Source: Mycobacterium sp. DL592
Lineage (GTDB): Bacteria; Actinomycetota; Actinomycetes; Mycobacteriales; Mycobacteriaceae
NCBI RefSeq assembly: GCF_011694515.1
Contig: NZ_CP050192.1
Span: 357,932 to 421,931, forward strand
Direction of reading: 5' to 3'
Length of the DNA: 64,000 nt
Position numbers and translations under genes: made by a program. Below the pieces are notes generated by a model. The model saw nothing but the letters and a program-made list of their open reading frames with translations. It had not been told where the DNA came from and did no database searches. Below are positions 18,610 through 29,936 of the stretch, one piece after another (the stretch's first letter is position 1; every line of letters starts with the position of its first letter).

Positions 18610-19538
18610 GCAAGGCGGGGCCGCAGTTCAGCGCCGGGCAACTCAACGTCTATCCGACGCCGCAGTCGCTTGCCGACGTGACCCGGGCGCTGCGGCACAC
18701 CGGACGGCGGGTGATGTTCGTGCCGACCATGGGTGCGCTGCACGACGGCCACCTGGCCCTGGTTCGGGCCGCCAAGCGGGTGCCCGGCGCCGTCGTGGTG
18801 GTGTCGATCTTCGTCAACCCCTTGCAGTTCGGCGCCAACGAGGACCTCGACGCCTACCCGCGCACCCTGGACTCCGATCTGGAACTGCTGCGCGGCGAAG
18901 ACGTCGAGGTGGTGTTCACCCCGACCGCCTCGATGATGTATCCCGACGGGCCGCGCACCACGGTCCATCCCGGTCCGCTGGGGGCGGAACTCGAAGGTGC
19001 GGTGCGCCCGACGCATTTCGCAGGAATGCTCACCGTGGTACTCAAACTGCTGCAGATCGTGCGTCCGGACCGGGCGTTCTTCGGCGAGAAGGACTACCAG
19101 CAACTGGTTCTCATCCGGCAGATGGTCGCCGACCTCAACGTCGATGTGCGCATCGTCGGGGTGCCGACCGTGCGGGAATCCGACGGGCTGGCGATGTCGT
19201 CGCGCAACCGCTATCTGAATCCCGAAGAGCGCGAACAGGCTTGCGCGTTGTCGTCGGCACTGTTGGCGGGCATGTACGCAGCGTCGGGTGGGGTCGAGCC
19301 GGCCCTGGACGCCGCCCGCGCGGTGCTCGACGAAGTGCCCGCGATCGAGGTCGACTACCTCGAGGTGCGCGGTCCGCAACTGGAGCCACCGCCGGAGTAC
19401 GGCCCCGCCCGGATGCTGATCGCTGCCCGCATCGGTGGCACCCGGCTGCTGGACAACATCGCCATCGACCTGTCGACCAATGCGGCCCCGCCCGGTGTCG
19501 GGCACGACGAGAACAACGAAATCAGTTGGAGAAATTGA
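18606..19538 (+). CDS. panC: pantothenate synthetase
   Basis: Joins pantoate and beta-alanine with ATP to make pantothenate. The 310-residue enzyme has the nucleotidyl-transferase HDGH motif in [20 protein letters not shown], the GEKDYQQL segment and SSRNRYLNP, the counterpart of KMSKS. Length is within a residue of the M. tuberculosis protein. Both ends overlap neighbours: GTGA with the Rossmann gene and TGATG with panD, indicating one tightly coupled unit. Confidence 0.97.
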   Translation: MSKAGPQFSAGQLNVYPTPQSLADVTRALRHTGRRVMFVPTMGALHDGHLALVRAAKRVPGAVVVVSIFVNPLQFGANEDLDAYPRTLDSDLELLRGEDVEVVFTPTASMMYPDGPRTTVHPGPLGAELEGAVRPTHFAGMLTVVLKLLQIVRPDRAFFGEKDYQQLVLIRQMVADLNVDVRIVGVPTVRESDGLAMSSRNRYLNPEEREQACALSSALLAGMYAASGGVEPALDAARAVLDEVPAIEVDYLEVRGPQLEPPPEYGPARMLIAARIGGTRLLDNIAIDLSTNAAPPGVGHDENNEISWRN

Positions 19539-19954
19539 TGTTCCGGACGATGTTGAAGTCCAAGATTCACCGGGCGACGGTGACGCATGCGGATCTGCAC
19601 TATGTGGGTTCGGTCACCATCGACGCCGATCTGATGGAGGCGGCCGACTTGCTGGAAGGTGAGCAGGTCACCATCGTCGACATCGACAACGGCAACCGTC
19701 TGGTCACCTACGCCATCACCGGGCAGCGCGGGTCGGGAGTCATCGGAATCAATGGTGCCGCAGCTCATCTCGTGCATCCCGGCGATCTTGTCATTCTGAT
19801 CGCCTACGGCACCATGGACGACGCGCAGGCCCGCGAGTACCGGCCGCGCATCGTGTTCGTCGACGCCGAGAACCGTCAGATCGACCTCGGTGACGACCCG
19901 GCGCACGTCCCCGACGACGTCACCGGTCTGCTGTCGCCGCGGGCTGTGCGGTAG
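19538..19954 (+). CDS. panD: aspartate 1-decarboxylase (pyruvoyl enzyme)
   Basis: Makes beta-alanine from aspartate for PanC. The 138-residue proenzyme self-cleaves between Gly24 and Ser25 in HYVGSVTID to create the pyruvoyl cofactor; the required residues are intact. The [17 protein letters not shown] stretch is typical. ATG 19538 overlaps the panC stop. coaX follows two bases after the stop. Confidence 0.97.
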   Translation: MFRTMLKSKIHRATVTHADLHYVGSVTIDADLMEAADLLEGEQVTIVDIDNGNRLVTYAITGQRGSGVIGINGAAAHLVHPGDLVILIAYGTMDDAQAREYRPRIVFVDAENRQIDLGDDPAHVPDDVTGLLSPRAVR

Positions 19955-19956
19955 CC

Positions 19957-20772
19957 GTGCTGCTCGCCATCGACGTCCGCAACACCCATACCGTCGTCGG
20001 GTTGATCTCCGGCTCGGGCGATCACGCAAAAGTGTCCCAGCAGTGGCGAATCCGGACCGAGTCCGAGGTCACCGCCGACGAGCTGGCGCTGACCATCGAG
20101 GGGCTCATCGGTGACGACTCCGAGCTGCTGACCGGAGCCACCGGCCTGTCCACGGTACCTTCGGTGCTGCACGAGGTGCGCCTGATGCTCGAGCAGTACT
20201 GGCCGACGGTGCCGCATGTGCTCATCGAACCGGGGGTTCGCACCGGCATCCCGTTGCTCGTGGACAATCCCAAAGAGGTCGGCGCCGACCGCATCGTGAA
20301 CTGCCTGGCGGCCTACGCCAAGTTCTCATCGCCGGCCATCGTGGTGGACTTCGGCTCATCGATCTGTGTCGACGTCGTGTCGGGCAAGGGCGAATTCCTC
20401 GGCGGTGCAATAGCTCCCGGCGTCCAGGTGTCCTCCGACGCGGCCGCGGCCCGCTCAGCCGCGTTGCGGCGGGTGGAACTGACGAGGCCCCGTTCGGTGA
20501 TCGGCAAGAACACCGTCGAGTGCATGCAGGCAGGCGCGGTGTTCGGCTTCGCCGGTCTGGTCGACGGCCTGGTGGCCCGAATCCGGGAAGATGTGGACGG
20601 ATTCGGTGGCGACGACGTCTCGGTGGTGGCCACCGGTCACACCGCCCCGTTGCTGCTGCCCGATCTGCGTACGGTCGCCCACTACGACAAACATCTGACC
20701 CTCGACGGGCTGCGGATGGTCTACGAACGCAACCGTGACAGCCAGCGCGGCAAGCTCAAACCACCGCGCTGA
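19957..20772 (+). CDS. coaX: type III pantothenate kinase
   Basis: Phosphorylates pantothenate, the first CoA step. The 271-residue product has the ASKHA-fold N-terminus [16 protein letters not shown] with the conserved Asp, the [17 protein letters not shown] loop, the [13 protein letters not shown] motif and [10 protein letters not shown]. In mycobacteria the type I enzyme CoaA is generally considered the main kinase, and activity of CoaX is doubtful, so its contribution here is uncertain. GTG 19957 is 2 nt behind panD. Confidence 0.94.
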   Translation: MLLAIDVRNTHTVVGLISGSGDHAKVSQQWRIRTESEVTADELALTIEGLIGDDSELLTGATGLSTVPSVLHEVRLMLEQYWPTVPHVLIEPGVRTGIPLLVDNPKEVGADRIVNCLAAYAKFSSPAIVVDFGSSICVDVVSGKGEFLGGAIAPGVQVSSDAAAARSAALRRVELTRPRSVIGKNTVECMQAGAVFGFAGLVDGLVARIREDVDGFGGDDVSVVATGHTAPLLLPDLRTVAHYDKHLTLDGLRMVYERNRDSQRGKLKPPR

Positions 20773-20778
20773 GCCTGT

Positions 20779-22059
20779 CTAGAAGAACGTACGCACCAGA
20801 TCGACCACCCGCTCGTGCTCGTCGAGCACCGGGATCAGCTGCCACTTGTCGAACACGGTGCATGGATGTGACACCCCGAGTTCGATCCAGTCGCCGACGC
20901 CGACGGTCTCCTCGGCCGCCGGAGTCAGGCGCACGAACGCGTGCTGGTCGTTGAGTTTGGTGACCTCGCAGCCCGCCAGCACATCAGCGCGCCAGCCGGA
21001 GTCCTGCCGAAGTCGTTGCGGCACAGGCATATCCTGGTCGAACGACACGTCGCGGCGGCCCATCGTCAACAGTGCAAGGCCCGGCTCGGCCCGCGAACAC
21101 ACCTGGGCCCACACATGCAGGGCCGCGACGAAGCCGTCTGCCGGCGCCCCCGGCCTGGTCAGCGGCGAGGTGCGCAGGTAGAGCCCGTCGTCGTTGGTCA
21201 GGTAAGCCCCGCTGCGCACGATCGTGCGCCAGTCTCCGGCGAGCTCCTCGGCCACCAGATCGAAATGTGTACTGCCACCGGCGGTCACAATCACTTCCCC
21301 TGTTTCGCACAGGGGTGCCAGCCGCCGTGCGGTGTCCGCGAGTCTCCTCAGGTAGGCCCGCACCGGCGCCACCCCGCCGGCCGAGACGTCGTGGCCGAGC
21401 GCGGCCTCGTAACCGGCCACCCCAGCCAGCCGCAGTCGAGGGCTGGCCACCACGGCGGCCGCCACCGCGTCGGCGGCGGTGTCGTCGCGGCACCCCGTTC
21501 TCGTCCCGGGCGCACCGAGTTCCACACACACGTCGACCGGCCGCCCGGCCCCGGCCGCCTTGAGTGCCTCGGTCATCAGCTGAACGCCACGCACCGAGTC
21601 GGCCCAGCAGATCAGCCGGAAGTCCGGGTCGGCGTCGAGATCGCCGGCCAGCCATGCCAGCCCGGCCGCGTCGACCAGCTCGTTGGCCAGCACCACCTCA
21701 CGGACACCGAATGCGCGGAAGGTCCGCACCTGGCTGATCGTCGCGGCGGTCACCGCGCACGCACCGGCGCCGAACTGCCGTGCCACCAGCTGCGGTGCCA
21801 TGTGGGTTTTGCCGTGCGGGGCCAGTTCCACCCCGTGCTTCGCACACCACGCGGCCATCGTCGCCAGATTGTGCTCGAGCGCCTCGGCGCGCAGTACGCA
21901 CACCGGCCCCAGCGGTCCCGCGTCGAACAGGTCGGGCCGCTGGGCGCTGATCTGAGCGGGGGTACGACCCGACCACGATGCCGGCAGCCCCTTGAAGCGC
22001 CAGTCCACCGCCTCGTCGGCCAGGGCCGCTACAGCTGCGGCGTTGATGAGTGGCGTCAT
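20779..22059 (-). CDS. PLP-dependent amino-acid deaminase / D-serine dehydratase-like
   Basis: A 426-residue fold-type III PLP enzyme: an alanine-racemase-type N-terminal barrel followed by a D-serine-dehydratase-like C-terminal domain. The PLP lysine is likely in [13 protein letters not shown] (about residue 86). Further motifs are [21 protein letters not shown] and [21 protein letters not shown]; the His and Cys in SHPC are the probable zinc ligands of the DSD-like domain. Exact substrate is open (D-serine, D-threo-hydroxyaspartate or related). It is divergent from lysS with 23 nt between starts and has no counterpart at this place in M. tuberculosis. Confidence 0.82.
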   Translation of the reverse strand: MTPLINAAAVAALADEAVDWRFKGLPASWSGRTPAQISAQRPDLFDAGPLGPVCVLRAEALEHNLATMAAWCAKHGVELAPHGKTHMAPQLVARQFGAGACAVTAATISQVRTFRAFGVREVVLANELVDAAGLAWLAGDLDADPDFRLICWADSVRGVQLMTEALKAAGAGRPVDVCVELGAPGTRTGCRDDTAADAVAAAVVASPRLRLAGVAGYEAALGHDVSAGGVAPVRAYLRRLADTARRLAPLCETGEVIVTAGGSTHFDLVAEELAGDWRTIVRSGAYLTNDDGLYLRTSPLTRPGAPADGFVAALHVWAQVCSRAEPGLALLTMGRRDVSFDQDMPVPQRLRQDSGWRADVLAGCEVTKLNDQHAFVRLTPAAEETVGVGDWIELGVSHPCTVFDKWQLIPVLDEHERVVDLVRTFF

Positions 22060-22082
22060 GGACTCATTTAAGCTGGCACGTC
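22060..22082. promoter_or_regulatory. shared divergent promoter core between deaminase gene and lysS
   Basis: Only 23 nt separate the two start codons. The core CATTTAAGCT (22065-22074) can supply a -10 to both: TAAGCT (22069-22074) reading right, 8 nt before the lysS GTG, and TTAAAT (22071-22066 on the minus strand) reading left, 6 nt before the deaminase ATG. Both would yield leaderless or nearly leaderless mRNAs. This is read from spacing and sequence only. Confidence 0.4.
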
Positions 22083-23618
22083 GTGAGCTCTGCTGATGCA
22101 CCGGACGACGACCTCCACCTCGGGACTGAGGGATCTGAGGTCCCCGAGCAGTTCCGCATCCGACAGGGCAAGCGAGAACGCCTGCTGGCCGAGGGTAAGG
22201 ACCCGTACCCGGTGTCGGTGCCGCGGACCCATTCGCTGGCCGAGATCCGAGCCGCCTATCCGGACCTGCCCGCCGATGCCACAACCGGCGACATCGTCGG
22301 TGTCACCGGTCGGGTGGTGTTCGCCCGCAACTCGGGCAAGTTGTGCTTCGCCACCCTGCAGGAGGGGGACGGCACCCAGCTGCAGGCGATGATCAGCCTT
22401 GCCGGGGTGGGCGAGGACGCGCTCGAAGCGTGGAAGTCCGACGTCGACCTCGGTGACATCGTGTTCGTTCATGGTGAGGTGATCAGCTCGCGCCGCGGCG
22501 AGTTGTCGGTGCTCGCCGATTCCTGGCTGATGGCGGCCAAGGCGCTGCGCCCGCTGCCCGTTGCGCACAAGGAGATGAGCGAGGAGTCGCGGGTCCGCCA
22601 GCGGTATGTCGACCTCATCGTGCGCCCGCAGGCCCGCACGGTGGCCCGCCAGCGCATCGCGGTGGTGCGTGCGGTGCGCAACGCACTGGATCGGCGCGGC
22701 TTCCTCGAGGTGGAGACGCCGATGCTGCAGACGCTGGCCGGTGGCGCGGCGGCCCGGCCGTTCGTCACCCATTCCAATGCCCTCGATACCGACCTCTACC
22801 TGCGAATCGCGCCGGAATTGTTCCTGAAGCGCTGTGTCGTGGGCGGTCTGGAGAAAGTTTTCGAACTCAATCGGAACTTCCGCAACGAAGGCGCGGATTC
22901 CACTCATTCGCCGGAATTCGCCATGCTGGAGACATATCAGGCGTGGGCAACCTACGACGATTCCGCCGTCGTCACCAGGGAACTTATTCAAGAAGTCGCA
23001 GACGAGGCCGTCGGCACACGTCAAGTGCCATTGCCGGATGGCACAATCTTTGATCTCGACGGCGAATGGCCGTCGATTCAAATGTATCCATCTCTGTCCG
23101 AAGCTCTCGGCGAAGAGATCACTCCCGACACCTCGCTGGATTACCTACTCGCTATTGCTGACCGGCTCGATGTCGAGATCCCGCGCGATCGCGGCTACGG
23201 GCACGGCAAGCTCGTCGAAGAACTGTGGGAACACACAGTCGGCGACACTTTGTGGGCCCCGACATTCGTCCGGGATTTTCCGGTGGAGACCACACCGCTG
23301 ACCCGCCAGCACCGCAGCATCCCCGGCGTCACCGAGAAATGGGATCTCTACGTGCGCGGAGTGGAGTTGGCCACCGGATACTCCGAGCTGGTCGACCCGG
23401 TCGTCCAGCGGGAACGCTTCGAGGCCCAGGCCAGGGCGGCCGCCGCAGGCGACGACGAGGCGATGGCACTCGACGAGGATTTCCTGGCTGCGATGGAGTA
23501 CGCGATGCCGCCGACCACCGGAACCGGAATGGGTATCGACCGATTGCTAATGGTTCTCACAGGATTGTCAATTCGAGAGACTGTTTTGTTCCCGATTGTT
23601 CGTCGGCACGGCAACTGA
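22083..23618 (+). CDS. lysS: lysyl-tRNA synthetase, class II
   Basis: Charges tRNA-Lys. The 511-residue protein has an OB-fold anticodon domain (~60-165), class II motif 1 in [23 protein letters not shown], motif 2 [18 protein letters not shown] and motif 3 [13 protein letters not shown]. The GTG start at 22083 gives [10 protein letters not shown]. From about 22860 to 23300 and again after 23530 the codons shift to many A/T-ending forms (ATT, GAA, ACA, CCA, TTT) compared with the strongly G/C-ending 5' third, suggesting mosaic history. An AT-rich gap leads to lsr2. Confidence 0.96.
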   Translation: MSSADAPDDDLHLGTEGSEVPEQFRIRQGKRERLLAEGKDPYPVSVPRTHSLAEIRAAYPDLPADATTGDIVGVTGRVVFARNSGKLCFATLQEGDGTQLQAMISLAGVGEDALEAWKSDVDLGDIVFVHGEVISSRRGELSVLADSWLMAAKALRPLPVAHKEMSEESRVRQRYVDLIVRPQARTVARQRIAVVRAVRNALDRRGFLEVETPMLQTLAGGAAARPFVTHSNALDTDLYLRIAPELFLKRCVVGGLEKVFELNRNFRNEGADSTHSPEFAMLETYQAWATYDDSAVVTRELIQEVADEAVGTRQVPLPDGTIFDLDGEWPSIQMYPSLSEALGEEITPDTSLDYLLAIADRLDVEIPRDRGYGHGKLVEELWEHTVGDTLWAPTFVRDFPVETTPLTRQHRSIPGVTEKWDLYVRGVELATGYSELVDPVVQRERFEAQARAAAAGDDEAMALDEDFLAAMEYAMPPTTGTGMGIDRLLMVLTGLSIRETVLFPIVRRHGN

Positions 23619-23697
23619 AGTGGCCTGACCTGCAGCCGGTTGAATGCCCTGCGCCAATGTGGCACATTAGTTGGCAAGGGGAGGCGTTTCATCAATC

Positions 23698-23714
23698 GCT
23701 TGTAGTGAACAAGC
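23698..23714. promoter_or_regulatory. inverted repeat upstream of lsr2
   Basis: GCTTGT (23698-23703) and ACAAGC (23709-23714) form perfect 6-bp arms around AGTGA, placed immediately before the AGAAGG ribosome-binding sequence of lsr2. It could be a transcription-factor site or a 5'-UTR hairpin that limits ribosome access. It sits in an AT-rich tract of the kind Lsr2 itself binds, so autoregulation is possible. Confidence 0.4.
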
Positions 23715-23733
23715 AGAAGGACCACGTGAGCTG

Positions 23734-24075
23734 ATGGCCAAGAAAGTTACCGTCACCCTCGTCGATGATTTCGACGGTGAAGGTGCGGCCGACGAAACAG
23801 TTGAATTTTCGCTCGACGGCGTGAGCTATGAGATCGATCTTTCCGCGAAGAATGCGCAGAAACTGCGCAACGAGCTGAAGCCGTGGGTCGAGGCCGGCCG
23901 CCGTGTCGGTGGCCGCCGTCGTGGCCGCTCCGGCCCGCCCGGGCGCGGCCGCGCGTCCATCGATCGCGAGCAGAGCGCTGCCATTCGCGACTGGGCCCGC
24001 CGCAACGGCCACAAGGTGTCGACGCGCGGCCGGATTCCGGCCGACATCATCGACGCTTTCCACGCCGCGACCTGA
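23734..24075 (+). CDS. lsr2: nucleoid-associated protein Lsr2
   Basis: H-NS-like silencer of AT-rich DNA and bridging protein. The 113-residue product has an N-terminal dimerisation domain ([33 protein letters not shown]), a basic linker ([12 protein letters not shown]) and a C-terminal DNA-binding domain ending in the AT-hook-like RGR at 98-100 ([10 protein letters not shown]). Length and motifs match the mycobacterial family. ATG 23734 is supported by the conserved MAKKV start. It lies alone between lysS and clpC1. Confidence 0.98.
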   Translation: MAKKVTVTLVDDFDGEGAADETVEFSLDGVSYEIDLSAKNAQKLRNELKPWVEAGRRVGGRRRGRSGPPGRGRASIDREQSAAIRDWARRNGHKVSTRGRIPADIIDAFHAAT

Positions 24076-24315
24076 TTCGGCGCCGCCGGCCGGCTCGTCA
24101 CCGTCCCGTCAGTCACTTTCGCTCGGGGCGAAGGCAAGGCCGCTGATTACCGGAAACGAATCGGCGTTCTCCCGCGTTGGTCAGCTATGTCCACCGCTGT
24201 GATGCGGAATGGGTGGGCAAGGGAGGGCACCTCCTGGAACCGCCCATTAGAGTGGTCGACAGGTGTGCGGTGCCTACCGTCGTACCTAATCGTGATGGAG
24301 AGCAGGTAACCACCG

Positions 24316-26844
<2,529 letters not shown>

Positions 26845-26857
26845 CAGTTTCACAGCG

Positions 26858-26886
26858 AAGGCCCCCCGCGACGCGGGGGGCCTTTC
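26858..26886 (+). terminator. intrinsic terminator after clpC1
   Basis: AAGGCCCCCCGCG (26858-26870) pairs perfectly with CGCGGGGGGCCTT (26872-26884), a 13-bp GC-rich stem with a one-base loop on paper, followed by a short T run. It begins 13 nt after the clpC1 stop codon. It is the best intrinsic terminator in the window. Confidence 0.9.
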
Positions 26887-26985
26887 GCATGTCCGCCGAC
26901 GATTGCGGCGGGCGTGCCGTTTCGTACGGGACTCGCGGCGAATTGCGTATCCACGCGCGCACTCGCGGGCGCTAATCTTCTGCTC

Positions 26986-27354
26986 ATGCTTGTTGTCACG
27001 ACAAATGACCTTCCGGGCTGGGAGATTCAGCGGGTGTGTGGCGAGGTGTTCGGTCTGACCGTCCGCTCGCGCAACGCCTTCTCACAGATGGGCGCCGGCT
27101 TCAAGAGCATGTTCGGCGGGGAACTGCAGGGCATGACGAAGAATCTGGCCGAGAGCCGCAACGAGGCCATGGCCAGGCTGATCGCCGAAGCCCGCGGCCG
27201 GGGCGGTAACGCGATCGTCGCCATGCGCTTCGACACCACCGAGATCGGCGACGTCTGGACCGAGATCTGTGCCTACGGCACCGCGGTTCAGGCGGTGCCC
27301 GTCACCGATGCCGCCAAGTACACCGCCCAGCAATTGGGATACGGGTCGGGCTAA
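26986..27354 (+). CDS. YbjQ/UPF0145 family protein
   Basis: A 122-residue protein of the YbjQ (putative heavy-metal-binding) family. It has the family pattern VTTNDLPGWEIQRVCGEVFGLTVRSRN, a central amphipathic helix (EAMARLIAEARGRGGNAIVAMRFD) and a C-terminal strand region. Members oligomerise into rings; the biochemical role is unknown. A TAATCT hexamer ends 7 nt before the ATG, which suggests a leaderless mRNA. A cobalamin riboswitch follows its stop. Confidence 0.85.
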   Translation: MLVVTTNDLPGWEIQRVCGEVFGLTVRSRNAFSQMGAGFKSMFGGELQGMTKNLAESRNEAMARLIAEARGRGGNAIVAMRFDTTEIGDVWTEICAYGTAVQAVPVTDAAKYTAQQLGYGSG

Positions 27355-27374
27355 ACCCGCTCAAAGGTTTACGA

Positions 27375-27475
27375 TTCTCGGTGTAATAGACGAGTCGAGG
27401 AATCTGGTGAGAGTCCAGAACGGTCGCGCCACTGTCCACAGTCAGACCCGACACTCGTCATCTACCTATCCGGGA
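27375..27475 (+). ncRNA. cobalamin riboswitch
   Basis: The leader of cbtB has the conserved cobalamin-aptamer core: GGAA then TCTGG/CCAGA hairpin arms with GGTGAGAGTCC, followed by the B12-box sequence CGCGCCACTGT (GCCACTGT at 27428-27435). GACGAGT (27389-27395) pairs with ACTCGTC (27453-27459) to close the element. It lies 27 nt before the cbtB ATG, so ligand binding probably controls ribosome access or transcription of the cobalt transporter genes. Confidence 0.88.
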
Positions 27476-27501
27476 CGCGAAGATTCCGGGAAAGGACTCT
27501 C

Positions 27502-27714
27502 ATGACATCTTCCGAGGCCCGCAAGTCCACCCGTGCCGTCGATCTCTCGGCGGCCAAAGCGGTGGTGTGGTTGACCGCAACCGCGTTCTTCGCGCTGCTG
27601 GTGCTGTACTTCGTCGGCATGGATCAGGGCGCGACGTCTGTTTTCGGTGACGACATGCACGTGCACGAATTCCTGCACGACGCGCGGCACCTCCTCGGCT
27701 TCCCCTGCCACTGA
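27502..27714 (+). CDS. cbtB: cobalt transporter small subunit CbtB
   Basis: A 70-residue membrane protein. One transmembrane helix is visible (~22-42, TATAFFALLVLYFVGMDQG), followed by a His-rich C-terminus (HVHEFLHDARHLLGFPCH), the CbtB signature and probable cobalt ligand set. ATG 27502 follows AAAGGA. It sits directly under a cobalamin riboswitch and 7 nt before cbtA, the standard CbtBA arrangement for B12-repressed cobalt uptake. Confidence 0.92.
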   Translation: MTSSEARKSTRAVDLSAAKAVVWLTATAFFALLVLYFVGMDQGATSVFGDDMHVHEFLHDARHLLGFPCH

Positions 27715-27721
27715 TCGCGCC

Positions 27722-28456
27722 ATGCAAGCGCGAATCATCGCGCGCGGCCTGCTGGCCGGCGCGCTAGGCGGCGTACTCGCATTCCTGTTCGCCCGGATCT
27801 TCCAAGAGCCGGTGATCGACCGTGCGATCGCGTTCGAGGACGAGATGTCCCACATGCACGGCGGGCAGGAACACGGCGTGGAGCTGTTCAGCCGCGGTAT
27901 CCAGGCCAACATCGGCATGGGGTTCGGTGTCCTTGCCTTCGCAGTGGCGATGGGGGCGCTGCTCGCGGTGGTGTTCTGCGTGGTCTACGGCCGCTTCGGT
28001 GACCTCGCACCGCGGCCCGCGGCTGCTCTGCTCGCCGGGGCGATGCTGTTGTGCCTCAACGTCGTTCCCGCTCTGAAATACCCACCGACCCCGCCGGCGG
28101 CCAGTCTGGAGGAGACCATCCGCCAGCGGACCCTGCTGTATCTGCTGATGGTGGTGATCTCCGCGGTCCTACTGGTGGCCGCGGTCGTCGTGCGCGGCAA
28201 GCTGATCGCCCGGCTCGGTGGTTGGAACGCGACGCTAGCCGCGGCGGGTGCCTATGTGGTGGCGCTGACTGTCGTGATGGCTGTGCTGCCGACGATCGAC
28301 GAGACGCCCGAGCACTTTCCGGCCGACGTCCTCTACGAGTTCAGGCTCTACTCGCTGGGCACCCAGGTGGTGATGTGGGCGACCATCGGGGTCGTGTGCG
28401 CGGCGCTGATGCACCGGCTGCTCGACACCCGTGAGCGGACCAGCGTCCCGGTGTGA
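27722..28456 (+). CDS. cbtA: cobalt transporter subunit CbtA
   Basis: A 244-residue multi-spanning membrane protein with about five to six helices (near 10-28, 65-90, 97-117, 140-160, 170-193 and 215-235). The loop after helix 1 is His/Met-rich (DEMSHMHGGQEHGVELF), a likely metal-entry site typical of CbtA. The VPALKYPPTPPA segment is conserved in the family. Its stop overlaps the following GTG by four bases (GTGA), so all three genes should share the riboswitch-controlled transcript. Confidence 0.9.
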   Translation: MQARIIARGLLAGALGGVLAFLFARIFQEPVIDRAIAFEDEMSHMHGGQEHGVELFSRGIQANIGMGFGVLAFAVAMGALLAVVFCVVYGRFGDLAPRPAAALLAGAMLLCLNVVPALKYPPTPPAASLEETIRQRTLLYLLMVVISAVLLVAAVVVRGKLIARLGGWNATLAAAGAYVVALTVVMAVLPTIDETPEHFPADVLYEFRLYSLGTQVVMWATIGVVCAALMHRLLDTRERTSVPV

Positions 28457-29004
28457 GTGAGGTCGTCCGGCTGACCCTGGTTTCCCACGCCATGACCGAT
28501 GCCATGGCAGCCGGACGATTCGCCGACGACGAGCCGCTGAACGCACTGGGCTACAACCAGATTGACGCCGTCGCCGATATCGGCCAGTTCGACTCGGCAT
28601 TCACCGCGCCCGAGGTCCGGGCCCGGCAGACCGCCGAGCTTCTGGGCCTGCGGGCGGCGGTGGAGGACCGCCTGGCCGACCTGGACGTTGGGCGCTGGCA
28701 TGGCTGCCTGCTCTCAGATCCGCCGCCGGCTGAACTGGCCGCCTGGCTGAGCCGGCCGGACAGTGCCCCGCACGGCGGTGAGTCCGTCGAGGCGCTGATC
28801 GCCCGGGTGGGCGCGTGGATGGACGACGTCAGCGGCACACCGGTGCGACTGGCCGCCGTCACTCACCCGGCAGTGGTGCGCGCAGCCATCGTCGTCGCGC
28901 TCGACGCCCCACCGGAGTCGTTCTGGCGCATCGATATTGCGCCGGTCAGCCGCACCGTGTTGCACCACCGCGGGCGGTGGACATTGCGTTGGGGTGCGCG
29001 GTAG
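28453..29004 (+). CDS. histidine-phosphatase-fold protein with altered RHG motif
   Basis: A 183-residue member of the phosphoglycerate-mutase/histidine-phosphatase superfamily, translationally coupled to cbtA. The nucleophile His is kept in LTLVSHAMTDAM, but the canonical RHG(E/T) reads S-H-A, so the usual phosphate-binding Arg is absent. A second His occurs in VTHPAVVRA and an acid in DVGRWHG. Other landmarks are TAPEVRARQTAELLG and HGGESVEALIARV. In this setting it might act in cobalamin salvage, as CobC-type phosphatases do, but the motif change makes catalysis uncertain. The end is part of a 48-nt repeat. Confidence 0.78.
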   Translation: MSEVVRLTLVSHAMTDAMAAGRFADDEPLNALGYNQIDAVADIGQFDSAFTAPEVRARQTAELLGLRAAVEDRLADLDVGRWHGCLLSDPPPAELAAWLSRPDSAPHGGESVEALIARVGAWMDDVSGTPVRLAAVTHPAVVRAAIVVALDAPPESFWRIDIAPVSRTVLHHRGRWTLRWGAR

Positions 29005-29013
29005 CGGGGCAGC
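28966..29013 (+). repeat. direct repeat copy A (3' end of histidine phosphatase gene)
   Basis: Forty-eight bases that recur at 29937-29984 with four mismatches. This copy encodes the histidine phosphatase C-terminus HRGRWTLRWGAR and its stop. It also contains the complement of the lpqF C-terminal codons (LPRYR) without the lpqF stop. Together the two copies bracket the broken luciferase-like gene. Confidence 0.85.
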
Positions 29014-29028
29014 CCGGTCCCGGTGGGC

Positions 29029-29859
29029 TCAGCCGCGATATTCGGCTACCAGCGCAGCGAAGTCGTCGAGAGTTCTCAGCGACTCGTCCCTCGGGGCCGG
29101 CGGCAGGAACAACGCGACCTGATCGAAGCCGAGAGCCTCAGACGTGCGCCAGTACTCCAGATCCGTGGGGGTCCCGAACTGCGCTAGCGGAACATCGTGC
29201 CCTGCACCGTCGCGGATCTGGTTGATCCGCTTGGACAAATGGTCCGCCGGACCCGCTTCGCAGATCCAGCCCGCCCCATGGCGGATGACGCGCTTGACGG
29301 TGGCGTCGGAGTCGCCGCCGATATAGATCGGCGGGTGGGGCTTGCGTACCGGCTTGGGCCGGCTGAAGGCAGACTCGATGTCGACGTACTTGCCGTGATA
29401 CTCCGCCGGCTCCTCGGTCCACAGCGCTTTGATCGCCTCGATTCGCTCGTCGAGAAGTGCGCCGCGGGTCTTCGGGTCGGTGCCGTGGTTGCGCATCTCT
29501 TCGAGGTTCTACCCCGCGCCGACCCCGAAGACGAACCTGCCGCCCGAAATCAGATCGATGCTCGCCGCCTCTTTCGCGGTATGCACCGGATCACGTTGCA
29601 CCAGCAGAGCGACGCCGGTGAACAACTCGATCGTCTTCGTTACCGCCGCGGCCGCAGCCAATGTCACAAACGGGTCGAGCGTTTTGTAGTACATCGACGG
29701 CAGTTCGCCGCCGTCAGGGAATGCCGATGCGCGGCTGGCCGGGATGTTGGAATGCTCGGCGATCACCAACGAGTGAAAACCGCGTTCCTCGATGGCTCGC
29801 CCCAAGGAAACCGGGTCGATGCCGTCGTCGGTCACGAATGTCGAGATACCGAACTTCAT
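29029..29859 (-). pseudogene. LLM-class F420/flavin oxidoreductase interrupted by an amber codon
   Basis: A luciferase-like oxidoreductase of about 276 codons split by one in-frame TAG at 29511-29509. The upstream half (MKFGISTFVTDDG to FVFGVGAG) and the downstream half (NLEEMRNHGTDP to VAEYRG) are in the same frame with nothing missing. In this family the conserved motif is GxGxGWxxEEMxxHG, so the stop replaces the Trp, explicable by a single TGG-to-TAG change. Both halves otherwise look intact, so the event seems recent, or the codon might be read through. It is flanked by a 48-nt direct repeat. Confidence 0.85.
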
Positions 29860-29936
29860 GTGCTCCCTCGCCGTGGACGTCGTCTGGTCGAAACACTAGT
29901 GATGGCCACCGTATTCGCCGCTCTGGCATCGCGCAG

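Noticed and set aside
24194..24207. CCGC-N6-GCGG upstream of clpC1 as a ClgR operator
   Set aside because: The spacing does not fit the ClgR-type pattern and such GC arms are common in this DNA.
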